NCBI GenBank assembly: GCA_016490735.1
Contig: JAEMWC010000009.1
Coordinates: 2,325,001 to 2,389,000 of the forward strand
Direction of reading: 5' to 3'
Source: Pachyseris speciosa
Taxonomy: Eukaryota; Cnidaria; Anthozoa; Scleractinia; Pachyseridae
Length of the DNA stretch: 64,000 nt
The stretch's first letter is position 1; each line of letters begins with the position of its first letter. This document shows positions 24,201 through 31,710 of the stretch, piece by piece. Both the position numbers and the translations under genes were made by a program. The notes beneath the pieces were generated by a model, which saw only the letters and a list, made by a program, of their open reading frames with translations, was not told the origin of the DNA and did no database searches.

Positions 24201-25630
24201 TTTTCACCCCCCCTGTTGTCAGCAATTGATCCTCCCTCCCTCCCTCAGTATTTCCCTTTTCCCTATCCCTCCCCTCCCTCCTCCATCCAGCACTCTTTTT
24301 TCACCCCTCCTTTTCACCCCTCCCTGTTGTCAGCAATTGATCCTCCCTCTCTCCATCCCTCCCTCCCTCAGTATTTCCCTTTTCCCTATCCCTCCCCTCC
24401 CTCCTCCATCCAGCACTCTTTTTTCACCCCTTCTTTCACCCCTCCCTGTTGTCAGCAATTGATCCTCCCTCTCTCCATCCCTCCCTCCCTCAGTATTTCC
24501 CTTTTCCCTATCCCTCCTCTCCCTCCTCCATCCAGCACTCTTTTTTCACCCCTTCTTTCACCCCTCCCTGTTGTCAGCAATTGATCCTCCCTCTCTCCAT
24601 CCCTCCCTCCCTCAGTATTTCCCTTTTCCCTATCCCTCCCCTCCCTCCTCCATCCAGCACTCTTTTTTCACCCCTCCTTTCACCCCTCCCTGTTGTCAGC
24701 AATTGATCCTCCCTCTCTCCATCCCTCCCTCCCTCAGTATTTCCCTTTTCCCTATCCCTCCCCTCCCTCCTCCATCCAGCACTCTTTTTTCATCCCTCCT
24801 TTTCACCCCTCCCTGTTGTCAGCAATTGATCCTCCCTCTCTCCATCCCTCCCTCCCTCAGTATTTCCCTTTTCCCTATCCCTCCCCTCCCTCCTCCATCC
24901 AGCACTCTTTTTTTTCACCCCTCCTTTCACCCCTCCCTGTTGTCAGCAATTGATCCTCCCTCTCTCCATCCCTCCCTCCCTCAGTATTTCCCTTTTCCCT
25001 ATCCCTCCCCTCCCTCCTCAGTCCAGCGCTCTTTTTTTTCACCCCTCCTTTTCACCCCTCCCTGTTGTCAGCAATTGATCCTCCCTCTCTCCATCCCTCC
25101 CCTCCCTCCTCCGTCCAGCACTCTTTTTTTTCACCCCTTCTTTCACCCCTCCCTGTTGTCAGCAATTGATCCTCCCTATCTCCCTCCTTCCCCCTGTCAC
25201 CTGGCGTCCTGCTGTCCCCTTGCCACTCCTTGCCTAAGTGTATCCCTTTCCTCCTTAAGCCAGTTACCCCCTCTCCTTTCTTCCTCTGCTCTTGCCTTCT
25301 GTCCTTTTGCTTCCCTCCCCTTGCAGACTCCCTCCCCTTGCAGACTCGCACACCCTCTTTATCTTTCTTTCCCCAGTCCTTTGCGCCCTTCACCCCATTC
25401 GTCTCTCGCTTCCAATCCAACACTTACCCCCTCCCCGGCTCCCTCCCTCCGTCCGTCCCTCCCTCCCCACCTCATTCGGCCTTGTAATCATTAATAACTT
25501 ACGTGATTAATGATTCCATGTTAAACGTTTTAACAGATTTGTTGATGGATCAAACCACTGGGTGCAAATGGATGAACCGGAACTCGTGAACAAACACATC
25601 CGGGAGTTCTTCGTTGCTCATCCCAACTAA
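9208..25630 (+). CDS. EPHX4: EPHX4-like epoxide hydrolase, 11 exons, complete
   Basis: This alpha/beta-hydrolase-fold protein is predicted to open epoxides with water at a membrane. Exons: 9208-9343, 11153-11286, 15282-15352, 16443-16521, 17760-17824, 18869-18934, 19682-19733, 20866-20949, 21391-21558, 23950-24023 and 25537-25630. All have GT donors and AG acceptors and join in phase to 1023 bp (340 residues plus stop), close to the 360 or so of human EPHX3/4. Residues about 4-28 form an N-terminal hydrophobic anchor. HGFPE (86-90) gives the oxyanion hole and FWYSWRYQL follows. The nucleophile is Asp155 in HDWGG, the charge-relay Asp is Asp289 in GTGDKVL, and the base is His317 in NHWVQ. FFFQLPYLPEF and SGPLYYYKN belong to the lid. 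The set is intact, so an active enzyme is likely. EPHX4 rather than EPHX3 is judged only by motif wording. A polyadenylation signal AATAAA lies at 25955. Confidence 0.95.
9344..11152 (+). other. Epoxide hydrolase intron 1
   Basis: It holds a hairpin-forming repeat at 10914-11088. A weak inverted-repeat segment around 9830-9980 (GGACAAACAAAAACAG, then CCCTGGATGAGTT) was seen but its ends were not resolved. The remainder is AT-rich with no recognisable gene. Confidence 0.7.
10914..11088. repeat. Hairpin-forming inverted repeat
   Basis: Arms at 10914-10993 and 11010-11088 are near-perfect complements over about 78 bp. They contain TTTGTAGGCTGATAAACCAC and GGGATGTTGGAAGAAC, and the loop is 16 bp. 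CCAAT/ATTGG-type flanks suggest it is the core of a larger foldback MITE. It lies in intron 1 of the epoxide hydrolase gene. Confidence 0.85.
11381..13063. mobile_element. 1.7-kb TIR transposon, CAGGGTTGTCAA ends
   Basis: The left end CAGGGTTGTCAAAAAG and right end CTTATTGACAACCCTG form terminal inverted repeats. CTCAAG flanks both sides (11375-11380 and 13064-13069), a probable 6-bp target duplication. No transposase frame is visible inside. It carries a GC-rich block near 12930-13010 and a second element at 11820-12262. CAGGG ends recall hAT elements, though 8-bp duplications are usual there. Confidence 0.75.
11820..12262. mobile_element. 443-bp TIR element nested in the 1.7-kb one
   Basis: The ends CAGGGCTTGAGACTAAC and GTTAGTCTCGAGCCCTG are inverted repeats differing at one base. 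TAGCT flanks both ends (11815-11819 and 12263-12267), a 5-bp target duplication. Inside, ACTAGCCAAAA and GGCTAGTGA motifs repeat several times. It has no coding frame and must be younger than its 1.7-kb host element. Confidence 0.8.
13206..14488. mobile_element. TTAA-flanked TIR element, Kolobok-type non-autonomous
   Basis: The ends TTAAGGTGGCTGGTACCAGT and ACTGGTACCAGCCACCTTAA are perfect inverted repeats of about 20 bp that include the TTAA target. The 1.28-kb inside has no transposase. Parts near its right end (GGTCACCGAGTTAG, GTTGCCATGGTTACATCTGA) resemble the left part of the element at 33394-36910. That element carries THAP/DDE transposase relics, so this one is placed in the same group by inference. 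Confidence 0.75.
14752..15024. mobile_element. Inverted-repeat element carrying a hammerhead ribozyme
   Basis: Arms of about 42 bp at 14752-14793 and 14983-15024 are near-perfect complements (CTTCACAAATTAATGTGATC and its partner). The 190 bp between them carries, on the minus strand, a complete type I hammerhead ribozyme at 14860-14940. There is no reading frame. It may be a retrozyme-like element, a LINE or Penelope remnant, or a MITE that captured a ribozyme; the sequence alone does not decide. Confidence 0.75.
14860..14940 (-). ncRNA. Type I hammerhead self-cleaving ribozyme
   Basis: On the minus strand, stem I is formed by 14940-14916 (GAGCCTGAGCATTAGC and onward) pairing with 14882-14860 (CATGGCTGCTAATGC and onward), with an internal loop. 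The core CTGATGA is at 14915-14909. Stem II is GGCC-TAACAA-GGCC. GAA follows, then a tiny stem III ACAGCTGU-type palindrome (A15.1 and U16.1 in place), and the cleavage base C17 at 14883. Every invariant core position of the hammerhead motif is present. Cleavage is expected between 14883 and 14882. Small type I hammerheads with tiny stem III are known from animal retrozymes and Penelope elements. Lying antisense to the host gene, it would cleave only an antisense transcript. Confidence 0.85.
15388..15637. mobile_element. MITE family A, copy 2
   Basis: It is colinear with the copy at 4420-4674: TGAGGCTTTCCAAGGGGTA at the left, GACAACCGACAGAAATTGGC inside, and CCCCTTGGAAGGGCTCA at the right. 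It starts only 36 bp after the donor of epoxide hydrolase exon 3 (15352) and so lies at the very beginning of intron 3 without disturbing the splice site. Confidence 0.85.
16165..16380 (+). repeat. Dispersed repeat D, copy 1
   Basis: It is similar in the same orientation to 23040-23260. Shared blocks include TGTGGTAGTGGCC, TGTAAGCTAGCTTTGTTTCT and GAGTGTGAATAA followed by an A-rich CTGAAAC tail. The A-rich end suggests the 3' tail of a retroelement (SINE or LINE). No RNA polymerase III boxes were found. Confidence 0.75.
16668..17045 (+). mobile_element. tRNA-derived SINE
   Basis: The head GGTTAGCTCAGTGGGTGGGA is a tRNA-like A box. A degenerate B box (GAGGGTTGTGGGCACATACC) follows about 45 bp later. 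The body runs to about 17045. The B box has lost its GTTCGA core, so this copy is probably old and silent. It lies in intron 4 of the epoxide hydrolase gene. Confidence 0.65.
17046..17759 (+). other. Intron 4 remainder of the epoxide hydrolase gene
   Basis: No repeat family or exon was recognised in this stretch; it is moderately AT-rich with only short chance frames. Confidence 0.6.
17825..20865 (+). other. Introns 5, 6 and 7 of the epoxide hydrolase gene
   Basis: Apart from exons 18869-18934 and 19682-19733, this stretch holds AT-rich unique-looking sequence. There is a polypyrimidine stretch around 20290-20370. No transposon ends, SINE boxes or additional exons were found. Confidence 0.6.
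21730..22167. mobile_element. MITE family B (CAGGGG ends), copy 1
   Basis: About 438 bp, ending in CAGGGGTACCCAACGA and TCATTGGGTGCCCCTG. It is colinear with the copy at 59197-59644, sharing blocks such as GTTCCCTAGAAAGTTC and TTCAGCTAGGGAATCC. The flanks are ATATAT and ATATGT, compatible with a diverged 6-bp duplication. It lies in intron 9 of the epoxide hydrolase gene and has no coding frame. Confidence 0.88.
22441..22890. mobile_element. Inverted-repeat element with ATAAATAATG flanks
   Basis: Left TTCACAACATTTTTTAAATT (about 22456) and right AATTTAAAAAATGTTGTGAA (about 22842) are exact inverted complements of about 24 bp. The sequence ATAAATAATG occurs just outside both ends (22446 and 22876) as a direct repeat. 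The region 22805-22835 has a CTGAAGATGACGG...TTTTGAAACATG block like those at the ends of Penelope-type elements. Classification remains open. Confidence 0.6.
23040..23260 (+). repeat. Dispersed repeat D, copy 2
   Basis: It is the second copy of the repeat at 16165-16380, in the same orientation, here in intron 9 of the same gene. The two copies share the GTACATGTAAGCTAGC block and the end in TGAAACTGAAACTGAATAAA. Confidence 0.75.
23403..23582. mobile_element. 180-bp TIR element (CAGGGCTG ends)
   Basis: The ends are CAGGGCTGCCGTTAAGG and GTGACAGCCCTG. TTCTT lies directly outside both ends (23398-23402 and 23583-23587), a 5-bp target duplication. A related, broken copy in the opposite orientation lies at about 26570-26692, sharing GAAAGTAGCCGGGGAT and the GGCCCTTAATGACAG end. 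It resembles the 443-bp element at 11820 in end type and duplication length. Confidence 0.7.
24100..25200. repeat. Minisatellite, about 122-bp unit, nine copies
   Basis: The marker GTTGTCAGCAATTGATCC recurs at 24215, 24326, 24448, 24570, 24692, 24815, 24939, 25064 and 25155. Spacings are 111, 122, 122, 122, 123, 124, 125 and 91 bp. Between the markers the plus strand is almost only C and T (CCCTCCCTCAGTATTTCCC and similar). The pyrimidine bias continues unrepeated to about 25480. It fills most of intron 10 and leaves long chance frames open, but there is no start context, domain or splice evidence for a protein. Confidence 0.95.
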
Positions 25631-27226
25631 ATTTGTCACAAACAAAGCAATGCCTGCAAGCAAACAAACTGGAAAGGATGCAATACTTGTCAATCATTGA
25701 AATGATATCAATATCAAAAGCTAGTACGCAAAGTTAGAAAAAGTGCATGTATGCAACACCAAGAACCACTCGTATCAATCAACAACTCAGCCAATCAACA
25801 ATTAATGTAGTGATTTAAATTTAGTTTATTGAAGAAAGTACCGGTAACCTTAAAAAATCACCTCCCTGTACAATAACTACCATCTCTTACATTTTACATC
25901 CGCCAAGCCCATTTATAAGAGCTGTCACTAGTTTTGAAGGAGGTGGGGATGTGCAATAAAAAGTAGCCGCGGAATCCAGCTGTTCTCTATTGGTCGGCGG
26001 TATTGCCGCGTTGACAGGAACTTCAATGAGGCGTGAGAACTGTGAAAATCTTTGGAGACCAAAAACTCGGGGTTTATTTTTTCGTGTATTCCCTTCATTC
26101 AAATGAATTAATCTCGATGTAGATTTATCGGATTTGGACGAAATTTGGCCAACATGTTCGTCACACATTGACTCACCAAAGTTTGTGAGGCATTTACAAA
26201 ATTCAAAATATTTTGTCCGTGGCGTCCCAGCGCGTGACACGCATGGTGAAAAATGCTATTGGCCAACTTTACAATGGATTTTCTCAGGAACCAATGAAAA
26301 TATCGATAAAGCCTCACACACTTTGTTAGCCTATTATCTCTTGAATAATATAGACCAGTCTGTTTGGACTTCCGCGGTAACGCAAGGACTATTAATTCCT
26401 TTGGACAAACACGGTCAATTTTGCATTTGAACGCTTGCGCTCGCCTAACAGTTAAAGCTATTTTCAGATTCTATGGGTTATTAGCTTTCCAGTGATATAT
26501 AGTTTTCTGGGTTTCTTTGAAAACAACGCGCAGAAGAGCGATTTTCCGAAAGACACCCTGAAGGTTTACAGTAACCTTAAGATGCTGCTTTTCTTATGAA
26601 AGTAGCCGGGGATCTAGTCCAGAATTATCAGAATATCCCCGGCCCACCGGCCCCCCCCCCCCCCCCCCCCGGCCCTTAATGACAGTCCTGTGTTTAGCTC
26701 CCATTTATCCACAAATGGAGTTTTCTTAACGTTTGTAAGTTGTAAATGACAGTTGCAATGGTCATTCCCTAAAGTATTGCAACACTAAAATTAAAAACAA
26801 CCCCTTCCAAAAATGCTTAAACACCATGCAAAACAAAAAAACCAAAAAAAAAAAACATTGGTTAAAACTTGACTGTTGTTCAACCGGCATGGATAGAAAA
26901 TCGAATAGTCTTTAGCAAACACAGATGTCGATTACTCGGGTCAAGGCAACTCAATGGCACTATCCATGATGAGTTGTATATTAGTATTAATCAAAGTGCT
27001 CTTAGAGCCAGCTCATTCATGTAATGGGCAATGATTTATTTTTAAAAAAGCAATTCATGTAATGGGCAATATTTGCATTGCTTTGGGTTGAAATACTGCA
27101 TATCCAGCAGTAATCAGAGATCATTGGAGTGCATTTGTTGTCAATCCAATCCCCACACTGTACAGAAAGAGCAACCATTGTATTTCATTTGTGCATTATT
27201 AAGCATGGAAATTGTACACATTGGGA
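25631..27226. other. 3' flank of the epoxide hydrolase gene and intergenic DNA
   Basis: AATAAA at 25955-25960 is a possible polyadenylation signal. A broken TIR-element copy lies at about 26570-26692 and contains a run of 20 C at 26651-26670, a likely assembly weak point. A minus-strand frame at 25887-26240 has no recognisable domain. No gene is supported here. Confidence 0.55.
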
Positions 27227-27510
27227 GGTGCGGTGGCCTAATAGCTTGTGTGTTTGACTCCAGATTGAGCAGTCCTGGTTCAAGCCCTGACCAGGGCAGT
27301 ACGTTGTGTTCTTGGGAGGGCACTTTACTTACTTTCACAGTGCCTCTCTCTACCCAAGTGTATAAATTAGTACTGGCAAATTTAATGCTGGGGGTATCCC
27401 TGCAATGGAGTAGCATCCCATCTGAGGGAGAGTAGGAATTTTTGGAGTTGCTTCATGCTAAGGATACCGTGATAAGCTCTGGCCTTATAGGCCACTTGGT
27501 TCATATGCAG
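27227..27510 (+). mobile_element. tRNA-derived SINE
   Basis: It begins GTGCGGTGGCCTAATAGCTT, an A-box-like head, and has a B box GGTTCAAGCCC at about 27278. A body of about 200 bp follows and ends near ATGCAGACTTAATTATACC. The boxes are well kept, so it could still promote RNA polymerase III transcription. The family differs from the SINE at 1700-1995. Confidence 0.75.
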
Positions 27511-27714
27511 ACTTAATTATACCTTTTTAGAGATGTCCCATAAAATAATTAGTAGTTACATTGAATTGTGTTCCTGTAGAACAGCTGAGAGTCACAGAAA
27601 AAAAATCTATGTATAATCCCTATGGGGACAATTTGAGCTGGGTCCTCTTCAGTTTTGTTACTCTATTTGTAAGTTTATATCATTTACTTCTACTGTAATT
27701 AATTTTTAATACTT

Positions 27715-27920
27715 TCAATTTAACAAATTGACCGCATTTTTTATGCATCTGTCCTGTTATTGATCATGAATTTCATCACAACATTGTCAAAGTAGCTGTG
27801 GATCCACGAGGCAATAGCAGAGTGGATCCAGAGACTACTTTGACAATGTTATTACAAAATTCATTGTCAATAGCAGGACAGATGCATGAAAAACTGCCGT
27901 CAATTTGTTTTTTACAATAA
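27715..27920. mobile_element. Foldback MITE
   Basis: Arms 27715-27795 and 27832-27918 are near-perfect complements. They contain ATGCATCTGTCCTG...ATTGTCAAAGTAG and the reverse. The 36-bp loop has two GTGGATCC motifs. It has no coding frame. Confidence 0.85.
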
Positions 27921-28094
27921 CAAATCATCAAATTGTCCGCTCTCGGCCCTTGTTACATCATAAATTCATGTGTCTGTCCGCATATTGACAATAAAAATTA
28001 GCTAATGAGCGCGCGAGAATTTCGTAGTTATTGTAAAAATAAAAAATGGATGTGAACAAAAAGAACGTTTTTAATTTTCAATGTTCTCAAGATG

Positions 28095-29215
28095 ACATGG
28101 AGTAAAGGTGGATAAGCAGATTGCTGTTCAGTATCTAATAACAGTGTTCTTTCAGTAGTTTTTAAACGAGAACAAAATTTACCACTAACTTCATGAACAA
28201 TTTTGAACAAAAGTAGAAACTTCAACTTTGCCCATAACTAGTGTCAGTTCAGACTGGACTTATGCACATGTCATCGGCTTCCCCGTGGGGTTGACCCCCG
28301 GCCCTACCAGGGAGATATGTGGGGGAATATAGGAAGATGGATGGGATTCTTTGCCCGAGGGTAGGGGAAAATACTGACATCGTTTACGATCAAAGATTAG
28401 GGGGTGGGGGAATTCACAAGTTTGAAAAGGATGTCACGGGGATTTTCAGCTGAGAGACAGCTCACCCAGGGGGCTTTGTCTTGAGAGATTCCCCGACCCC
28501 CGGGGAAATTCCTCAAATTTGCTTGACTGATTTTACAATCCCCCTGGTTAGCCCGGGGGTCGACCCCACGGGGAAGCCGATGACATGTGCATTACATGTT
28601 GTTTTCTAAAACTGAAAAGTTGTTTGTTTTTATAGGTTTCTTCTTATTCAGTGTTTACATCTATGTCTTCCACCTTCTTAGATTCAATTGTGTTACCTTG
28701 TTTACAAGTATGTAGGTCACATTCTTTATCTAAGAAAGGGTTTTTTTTTTCAATCATCTGACACGAGAGCTTTAAAGAACAAAATTAATGCTATAAACAC
28801 AAGGTGGATATTCACTCACCAAACATAACCTAACAAACAAAAGGAACTTTTAAATATATTACCTGTACATTCTCAACATATCGGATGCATTGCCACATGA
28901 ACAAGCAGATTACTGTGACTAAACGTAAACAAAACTTACACTACCAAGCTTAACTTCATCAGCAATTTTGAACAAAAGCGGAAACTTTGCCCAGAACTTG
29001 TCAGTTCTGTCTTGACTTACACAGTGTTCACATTGTTTTCCAAAACAGTGAAGTACTTTGTTTTTCTTTTAATCAGTTTCCTCTTATTCAGTGTTTGACG
29101 CCACTTCTGCTACCTTTATAGATTCAACTGTTTTATCTTGTTTACAAACTTTAAAGGTTATATCCTTTATCAAAAGAAGGGTTTCCTCAATCATCTGACA
29201 CGAGAGCTTCCTGAC
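28095..29215. repeat. Imperfect tandem duplication (28.1-28.8 and 28.9-29.2 kb)
   Basis: The segment 28095-28795, after removing the MITE at 28263-28591, aligns with 28890-29215. Shared stretches include GCAATTTTGAACAAAAGC/CAATTTTGAACAAAAGT and AATCATCTGACACGAGAGCT. The second copy contains the 3' end of the minus-strand frame at 29084-29623. The first copy is a decayed duplicate of that end. Confidence 0.8.
28263..28591. mobile_element. Harbinger-type MITE, copy 1
   Basis: The 329-bp element has perfect 28-bp terminal inverted repeats (TGCACATGTCATCGGCTTCC and onward). TTA flanks both sides (28260-28262 and 28592-28594). A TTA/TAA (TWA) 3-bp target duplication is the hallmark of PIF/Harbinger elements. 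The tandem duplicate downstream lacks it and has a single TTA at the corresponding point. The inside is rich in CCCCGGGG-like blocks and has no ORF. Confidence 0.92.
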
Positions 29216-29623
29216 ATCGGTCTCCACGATACTATAACCATCCGTTGTTGAAATGGACTCGAACATGGCGTTGAGAGCTGCATGAGAGCAATAAAACCGG
29301 CCAATGTTTTCTGCACCCTGCATAATAACTATATTTGCAGATACAGTAGAAGACATGCTCTCTTTGAGCATGCTTAGGCTGCACGAAGAACATTTCATAA
29401 ACTCTGAGTTGTCAGCAGCATCATTATGTCGAATACGGCCTTTGTAATTAATGCAAATGTTTAGTTTGTTTACGTCAATTGCTAATATTTTCCCATCGAT
29501 GGCTTCAAGTTCTTTCTCTTTTGGTTTCAATTCCTCTGCGGCTGTTGAACTTTCACTGGAAACCACAATTTGTTCGCTGCAAATGGTAATTTGCGAGTCC
29601 TTGGTGGCATTAAGGTACTTCTT
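29084..29623 (-). CDS. Unassigned exon, last exon of an unknown protein
   Basis: The minus strand has an acceptor (TTATTATTCAAG) at 29624 and then 179 codons to a stop at 29084. The frame begins KKYLNATKDSQITIC. It has a Cys pair (MKCSSCSLSML, about residue 95) followed by SANIVIMQG and ENIGRFYCSHAALNAMFESI, then an Ile/Leu-rich end (MIEETLLLIKDITFKV). The Cys pair followed by a beta-rich stretch recalls OB-fold zinc ribbons of RPA-like or transposon-encoded DNA-binding proteins, but this is a guess. Upstream exons were not found. Its 3' end is duplicated and decayed at about 28640-28800, so it may be part of a repeat family rather than a single-copy host gene. Confidence 0.5.
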   Translation of the reverse strand, partial: KKYLNATKDSQITICSEQIVVSSESSTAAEELKPKEKELEAIDGKILAIDVNKLNICINYKGRIRHNDAADNSEFMKCSSCSLSMLKESMSSTVSANIVIMQGAENIGRFYCSHAALNAMFESISTTDGYSIVETDVRKLSCQMIEETLLLIKDITFKVCKQDKTVESIKVAEVASNTE

Positions 29624-29699
29624 CTTGAATAATAAAGCAACAAGAGGCTACAATTAGCCTAAACCCGGGCTTGCAAAAAACAGTATTGTATCCCTAACT

Positions 29700-29975
29700 T
29701 AGTGCTAAACAAAAGAATAGAGGGAAGTCTGTCTTTCTTACATCGGACGCATTGTGTTTAGCTTGTGTTGGAGTCTATTTCTTTAGACCCTTATCAAATA
29801 CAGCTCAACCATTGAGAACAGTAATTATAACACTTGTAAAAAATATTTCTAAAAGAACAAGAAAAAGAGAAACAGAAAAAATAAAGCCCGTCATATATAC
29901 CACTAACAGACATCGAACCCGGGTTAGCTGCGTCACAGACAGAAACAATGACCTTTAGGCCACAGAGGTTTATCA
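29700..29975 (-). mobile_element. Possible tRNA-derived SINE
   Basis: On the minus strand CTCTGTGGCCTAAAGGTCAT (A-box-like) is followed about 45 bp later by CCCGGGTTCGATGTCTG (B-box-like). The downstream body is AT-rich. Both boxes are acceptable but no second copy is in the window, so a decayed tRNA-like sequence is the alternative. Confidence 0.5.
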
Positions 29976-30387
29976 TTATGCAAGGTTATAAAAATAGTGT
30001 ATTGATTCCAAAAAAAAATAAGCACACTTGTTTTCGCTTCGATGGATAATTGTTTGAGAAAGGAAACGCTTATCGAACGATGTAGGATTTTTTCGCATAA
30101 ATGTGAATGGAGTCTCGGTGAAATGTGAGTAGAAAATTAATTAGCAGAGTGAAACTGTTTACAAGTACGTCAATCCAGGGTCATTTGAAACACAAGAAAG
30201 GAACGTTTCTGGACAGTTTCAAGGGACGCTAGTACATTTGTAAAAACTAATCGCTTATCATTCAAAAATTAACGTCCAGAAATTAAAATAGTAAATTAAC
30301 TACCTGTCAAAGTCTCAGGGGTGTGTGATATCCCGTACTTGAGTTATTCAACAAAATGTACATCTCAATGGAGCGGATACGGGGAAC

Positions 30388-30925
30388 ACGGCAGTCCATC
30401 TGGAGTTAAATTTCCGTCATGTTAAAAGCTTTCTTCTCGCTGTTGAACTTGCAAACATTCGTATAGACACTTCTCTTAACATATTAGTTGTTCAGACTTC
30501 AAAGACACAAGGTGAATCGACGTTTTCCGATACGTGACAACAAGTATCATTCTTGCTGTTGATATGAGATTTATACTTCCGAATCACTCGGCCGTGAAAG
30601 GTCAAACTCCCTTTGTCTGTAGTCTCTAATTTTTGGCGTCGCGTCTCCGCGCAACTTCGCGCGCGCACGTGTCTTTCGCCCGCCCCACAGTCCATCGCCA
30701 AAATTAGAGACTACTCGCAGTCTACTGAAGCACACACGAGGAAACACGGCAGTCCATCTGGAGTTAAGTTTACTTATGTTAAAAGCTTTCTTCTCGCCGT
30801 TGAACTTGCAATCATTCGCATAGACACTTCTCTTAACATATTGTTTGTTCAGACTTCAAAAGCCACAAGATGAGTCGACATTTTCCGATACGTGACAACA
30901 CGCATCACTGTTGTTAAAAATAGTT
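30388..30925. repeat. Direct duplication of about 180 bp around a hairpin
   Basis: The segment 30388-30570 is repeated at 30745-30925 in the same orientation (AACACGGCAGTCCATCTGGA, then TTTTCCGATACGTGACAACA). Between the copies is a hairpin whose arms TAGTCTCTAATTTTTGGCG (about 30620) and CGCCAAAATTAGAGACTA (about 30696) flank a GC-rich loop with GCGCGCGCACGTG. The region has many CpG dinucleotides. Confidence 0.85.
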
Positions 30926-30929
30926 AGCG

Positions 30930-31358
30930 CTTGCGCAGAAACGCCGGAAGTGCCTTTGTGGATGATACTCGACGACGAAAAAGAAGAACCGTCGGTAGTT
31001 CTAGACCCGGGCGCCGCGCGCAGCCCGGGTAATGATTTAGGTAATACTCACCAGTAATACAGTATGGTCCTTTCCCGATATGGCCGCCTCGATATGCTAC
31101 CTTGCACGTGAAAGCGTGTGCAAAAAATTCCCTTTAGGGTCCCCTGGGCGCGAATATTTCGGCTTCTCAACATCGAAGTTTATTTGGACTTTGTTAAGCC
31201 GAAGTGGGGAGGGGTGGTGAGGACACTTTCACTTTCGTCTACGGTCCACAATTTCCGTCCACAAATTTCCGTCTACGGTCCACAACTTCCGTCGACAGCA
31301 TACCCTCACGATACTCATTCATTGCTTGCGCATGCGCGCGCATGAATGAGCTAAAAAG
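30930..31358. other. CpG-rich segment, possible promoter
   Basis: An ETS-like CCGGAAGTG lies at about 30952, followed by GC-rich GGGCGCCGCGCGCAGCCCGG. From 31230 short repeats of TCCGTCTACGGTCCACAA occur three times. No transcript could be attached to this segment, so promoter function is only suggested by composition. Confidence 0.3.
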
Positions 31359-31710
31359 GTTGTAAACACAGTGCGGAAAAAACCGAAAATAAGTGAACAT
31401 CCATCTGAATATCCTCTTGCCTCTCTTTTGTCTGCCTGGCGTCACCTTTAACTCCTAAAATCATTCTCCTTTATCAATTGAAAACAGTGAATATCTAGTC
31501 CCCATTTTGTGTTATTGAGACAAAAAAATTTCGAATCGTAGGTTGTAAACACTGCGGAAAAAAGCGAAAATAAGTGTCTCTCAGTATATCCCCTTGCCTC
31601 TGTTTTGCCTGCCTGGCCTCCACCCTTAATTCTTAAAATCTTTCTGCTTTATCAATTGAAATAGTGAATATCTAGTCCCCATTTTGTGTTAATGATGGAA
31701 AAATTTTCGA
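31359..31710. repeat. Two-copy tandem repeat, about 180-bp unit
   Basis: Unit 31359-31541 is followed directly by a similar unit to about 31710. Both begin GTTGTAAACAC...GCGGAAAAAA and end ATCTAGTCCCCATTTTGTGT...TTCGAATC. There is no coding frame. Confidence 0.88.

Noticed and set aside
24060..25494. Several long overlapping Pro/Ser/Leu-rich frames (up to 307 codons)
   Set aside because: They arise from the C/T-only minisatellite, occur in several frames at once, have no start context or domain, and lie inside an intron with clear donor and acceptor.
25887..26240. Minus-strand frame of 117 codons downstream of the epoxide hydrolase gene
   Set aside because: No recognisable domain and composition like the surrounding non-coding DNA; too short to support without a second line of evidence.
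26651..26670. Homopolymer C and G runs here and at 41121, 47442, 52997, 54548, 56969 and 61258
   Set aside because: They are probably polymerase-slippage tracts at MITE edges or assembly weak points, not features with a function of their own.
29905..29965. A genuine tRNA gene
   Set aside because: A- and B-box-like words exist, but acceptor and anticodon stems do not pair convincingly and a SINE-like body follows.
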